Positions 62,535 to 64,000 of a stretch of DNA of 64,000 bases are shown here, piece by piece. The stretch spans positions 548,821-612,820 of the forward strand of contig CM001438.1 of the NCBI GenBank assembly GCA_000244995.1. Direction: 5' to 3'. The notes under the pieces were generated by a model. The model was not told the DNA's origin. It did not search any database and was given only the letters and a program-made list of their open reading frames with translations. Source of the stretch: Burkholderiales bacterium JOSHI_001 (GTDB lineage Bacteria; Pseudomonadota; Gammaproteobacteria; Burkholderiales; Burkholderiaceae_C). The position numbers and the translations under genes were made by a program. How positions within the stretch are numbered: position 1 is the stretch's first letter; each line of letters starts with the position of its first letter.

Positions 62535-63359
62535 ATGGCCCCGCCTTCGCGCCGCCGTCCCGCCCGACTTCGCCTGGACGGGTCCCTGTGGATCGCCGCC
62601 GGCGACAAGAGCCTGGGCGGCCACAGCCGCCTGGGCCTGCTGCGCGCGGTGGCCGAAGCCGGCTCCATCACCCAGGCGGCCAAGGACTTCGGCATGAGCT
62701 ACAAGGCCGCCTGGGACGCCATCGACGCGATGAACACCGGGGCCGGCCAGCCGCTGGTGGAGCGCGCGGCCGGCGGGCGCGGCGGCGGGCGCACCGTGCT
62801 CACGGCCCATGGCCAACGCCTGCTGGCGCGCTACGAGCAGGTGGACGCCGTGCACCGCCGCTTCCTGCGGGTGCTGGACGAGGGCGGCATGAACCTGGAC
62901 GAAGACTTCTCGCTGCTGAAGGTGTTGACCATGAAGACCAGCGCACGCAACCAGTGGGTGGGCACGGTGAGCGCGCTGCGCGCGGGTGCGGTCAACGACG
63001 AGGTGGAAATCAGCCTGCCCGGCGGTCAGCGCCTGGTCGCCATCGTCACCCGCGAAAGCACCCAGTGGCTGGGGCTGGAGCCGCAGCGGACCGTCATCGC
63101 GCTGGTGAAGTCGTCCAGCGTGCTGCTGGCCACCGGGCTGCAAGGTGCGCGTGTGTCGGCCCGCAACCAGCTCCAGGGCACGGTGCAGGCGGTCACCCCG
63201 GGGGCGGTGAATGGCGAAGTGGTGCTGGCCATCGCCGGCGGCCTGACCGTGGTGGCCATCGTCACCCAGGCCGCCATTGCCGAGCTGGGCCTGGCGCCGG
63301 GCGTGGTCGTCACGGCGTTGGTGAAGGCCTCGGACGTGCTGCTGGCGGTGGTGGACTGA
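62535..63359 (+). CDS. ModE-like regulator with two Mop domains (second copy)
   Basis: Protein of 274 aa, a paralogue of the gene at 59491. N-terminal HTH (LGLLRAVAEAGSITQAAKDFGMSYKAAWDAIDAM, very like E. coli ModE) and two Mop domains (KTSARNQWVGTVSALRAGAVNDEVEISL and VSARNQLQGTVQAVTPGAVNGEVVL). It probably controls modABC in response to molybdate. It follows modC by 10 bases, so it is in the same operon. Confidence 0.88.
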   Translation: MAPPSRRRPARLRLDGSLWIAAGDKSLGGHSRLGLLRAVAEAGSITQAAKDFGMSYKAAWDAIDAMNTGAGQPLVERAAGGRGGGRTVLTAHGQRLLARYEQVDAVHRRFLRVLDEGGMNLDEDFSLLKVLTMKTSARNQWVGTVSALRAGAVNDEVEISLPGGQRLVAIVTRESTQWLGLEPQRTVIALVKSSSVLLATGLQGARVSARNQLQGTVQAVTPGAVNGEVVLAIAGGLTVVAIVTQAAIAELGLAPGVVVTALVKASDVLLAVVD

Positions 63360-63480
63360 TTTCCCTGCGCTCGGTGTGAGGCGGCAAGGCAACGCCGCCG
63401 GTCCGCCGGGCACCGGCCCGCGCGGTGCTGCGGTTACCCTCTGCGGTCTCCTTGGCGCCGCCCGGCGTGCGCCCGCTGCC

Positions 63481-64000
63481 GTGAACACGATGTCCCTTTC
63501 CGCCCGCGCACGCTGGCCGGCCCGCCCCGGCCCGCGGCCCAGCCTGGCCCAGTGCCTGCTGCTGGCGGGTTTGCTGCACCTGCTGCTGGCGCTGGTGGTG
63601 GGCAGCGCGCCGCCGGGGTCGGCGCGCCAGGGCCAGGGCGTGTGGGGGGCGCTGAACATCACCCTGCAGGGCGTGCAGCGCGGTGCCGCGCCGGTGCCCA
63701 GCGCCAGCACCGAGGCCTACACCGGCCCCAAGGGCGACGCCACCCAGCCGCGCTGGGGCGGCCGGGTGCGCGAGAGCGGCGCCCCCGCCCCCGCCACCGA
63801 CCAGCCTGGCGCGGCCGAACTGGGCACCTGGAACCCCGTGCCCACCGAGCGGACCGCCGGCCCGCAGGAAACCCAGGCGCCTTCCCCCCCGACCTGGCGC
63901 CCGCCGTCGCGCTGCCGCCCGCCGCCACCGCAGCGCCCAGCCCGCCGCCGCCCGCGCCCACCCCGGCCACCGCGGTGCTGACCGCTCCGGCGCCGCTGCA
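63481..64000 (+). CDS. proline-rich membrane protein, partial, apparent frameshift
   Basis: Start of a protein with an N-terminal membrane helix (LAQCLLLAGLLHLLLALVVG) and a proline-rich following part, TonB-like in look. Start at GTG 63481 or ATG 63490. In the first frame the chain is sensible up to about residue 135, then becomes Arg-Pro-Cys gibberish ending at 63981. After the C7 run at 63884-63890 the other frame reads DLAPAVALPPAATAAPSPPP and continues past the window end. A one-base indel there, real or a sequencing artefact, explains this. The gene continues beyond 64000. Confidence 0.6.

Overview
The window is GC-rich DNA (about 68-70 % by eye) in which genes sit close together with many ATGA/GTGA/TGATG stop-start overlaps. 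Gene content (napDAGHBC, GTP-type PEP carboxykinase, a second IF-1 gene, UPF0149/YecA, YegD-type Hsp70, DUF6502, DUF3237, molybdate uptake flanked by ModE/Mop regulators) and codon use point to a betaproteobacterium of the order Burkholderiales, probably of the Rubrivivax/Leptothrix/Ideonella/Roseateles kind. This placement is inference; there is no rRNA or tRNA in the window to test it.

Layout. 0-6.7 kb: a beta-oxidation operon (acyl-CoA dehydrogenase, DUF2147 protein, 3-hydroxyacyl-CoA dehydrogenase/enoyl-CoA hydratase, thiolase, enoyl-CoA hydratase). 6.7-11.7 kb: a beta-propeller lipoprotein divergent from a DUF6502-lipoprotein pair across a palindromic operator candidate, then a DUF364 protein and a GNAT acetyltransferase. 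11.8-18.4 kb: a diheme cytochrome with a tetraheme NapC-like protein, a binding protein with a membrane GGDEF/EAL protein, and a CorA-type channel. 17.8-24.1 kb: periplasmic nitrate reductase napDAGHBC on the minus strand, with two FNR/Dnr-type boxes and an unknown cysteine-bearing gene upstream. 24.2-29.7 kb: an outer-membrane receptor operon (DUF2946, TonB-dependent receptor, BNR-repeat protein, thioredoxin-like protein), probably for a metal such as copper. 30-50 kb: mostly housekeeping or single-gene units (pckG, metallophosphoesterase, Usp, TetR, D-amino-acid dehydrogenase, YegD, YecA, mmsA, DUF3237, intracellular trypsin-like protease, RRM protein, infA, SDR, DUF1360, LysR, epimerase, CoA-transferase, subtilase), including a gene-less structured region ending in a strong terminator before mmsA. 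50-56 kb: an acyl-CoA dehydrogenase, then a tight operon of MlaE-like permease, MlaD-like protein, lipoprotein and a B12-type radical SAM protein. 56-59 kb: a glycine-zipper protein with a small neighbour, and a periplasmic gamma-carbonic-anhydrase-like protein with a His-rich partner. 59.5-63.4 kb: modABC between two ModE-like proteins, each with two Mop domains. The last 0.5 kb holds the start of a proline-rich membrane protein with an apparent frameshift.

How the parts fit. Molybdate uptake supplies the cofactor that NapA needs, and nap carries anaerobic-type regulator boxes, so nitrate respiration or redox balancing under low oxygen is a coherent theme. Beta-oxidation, CoA-transferase, mmsA and pckG fit growth on fatty or organic acids. 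The most unusual assemblies are the MCE transporter plus radical SAM operon, the degenerate gamma-carbonic-anhydrase pair, the structured RNA candidate before mmsA, and the unknown gene ahead of napD. No CRISPR array, insertion sequence, prophage, tRNA or rRNA was seen; a dispersed intergenic repeat occurs twice.
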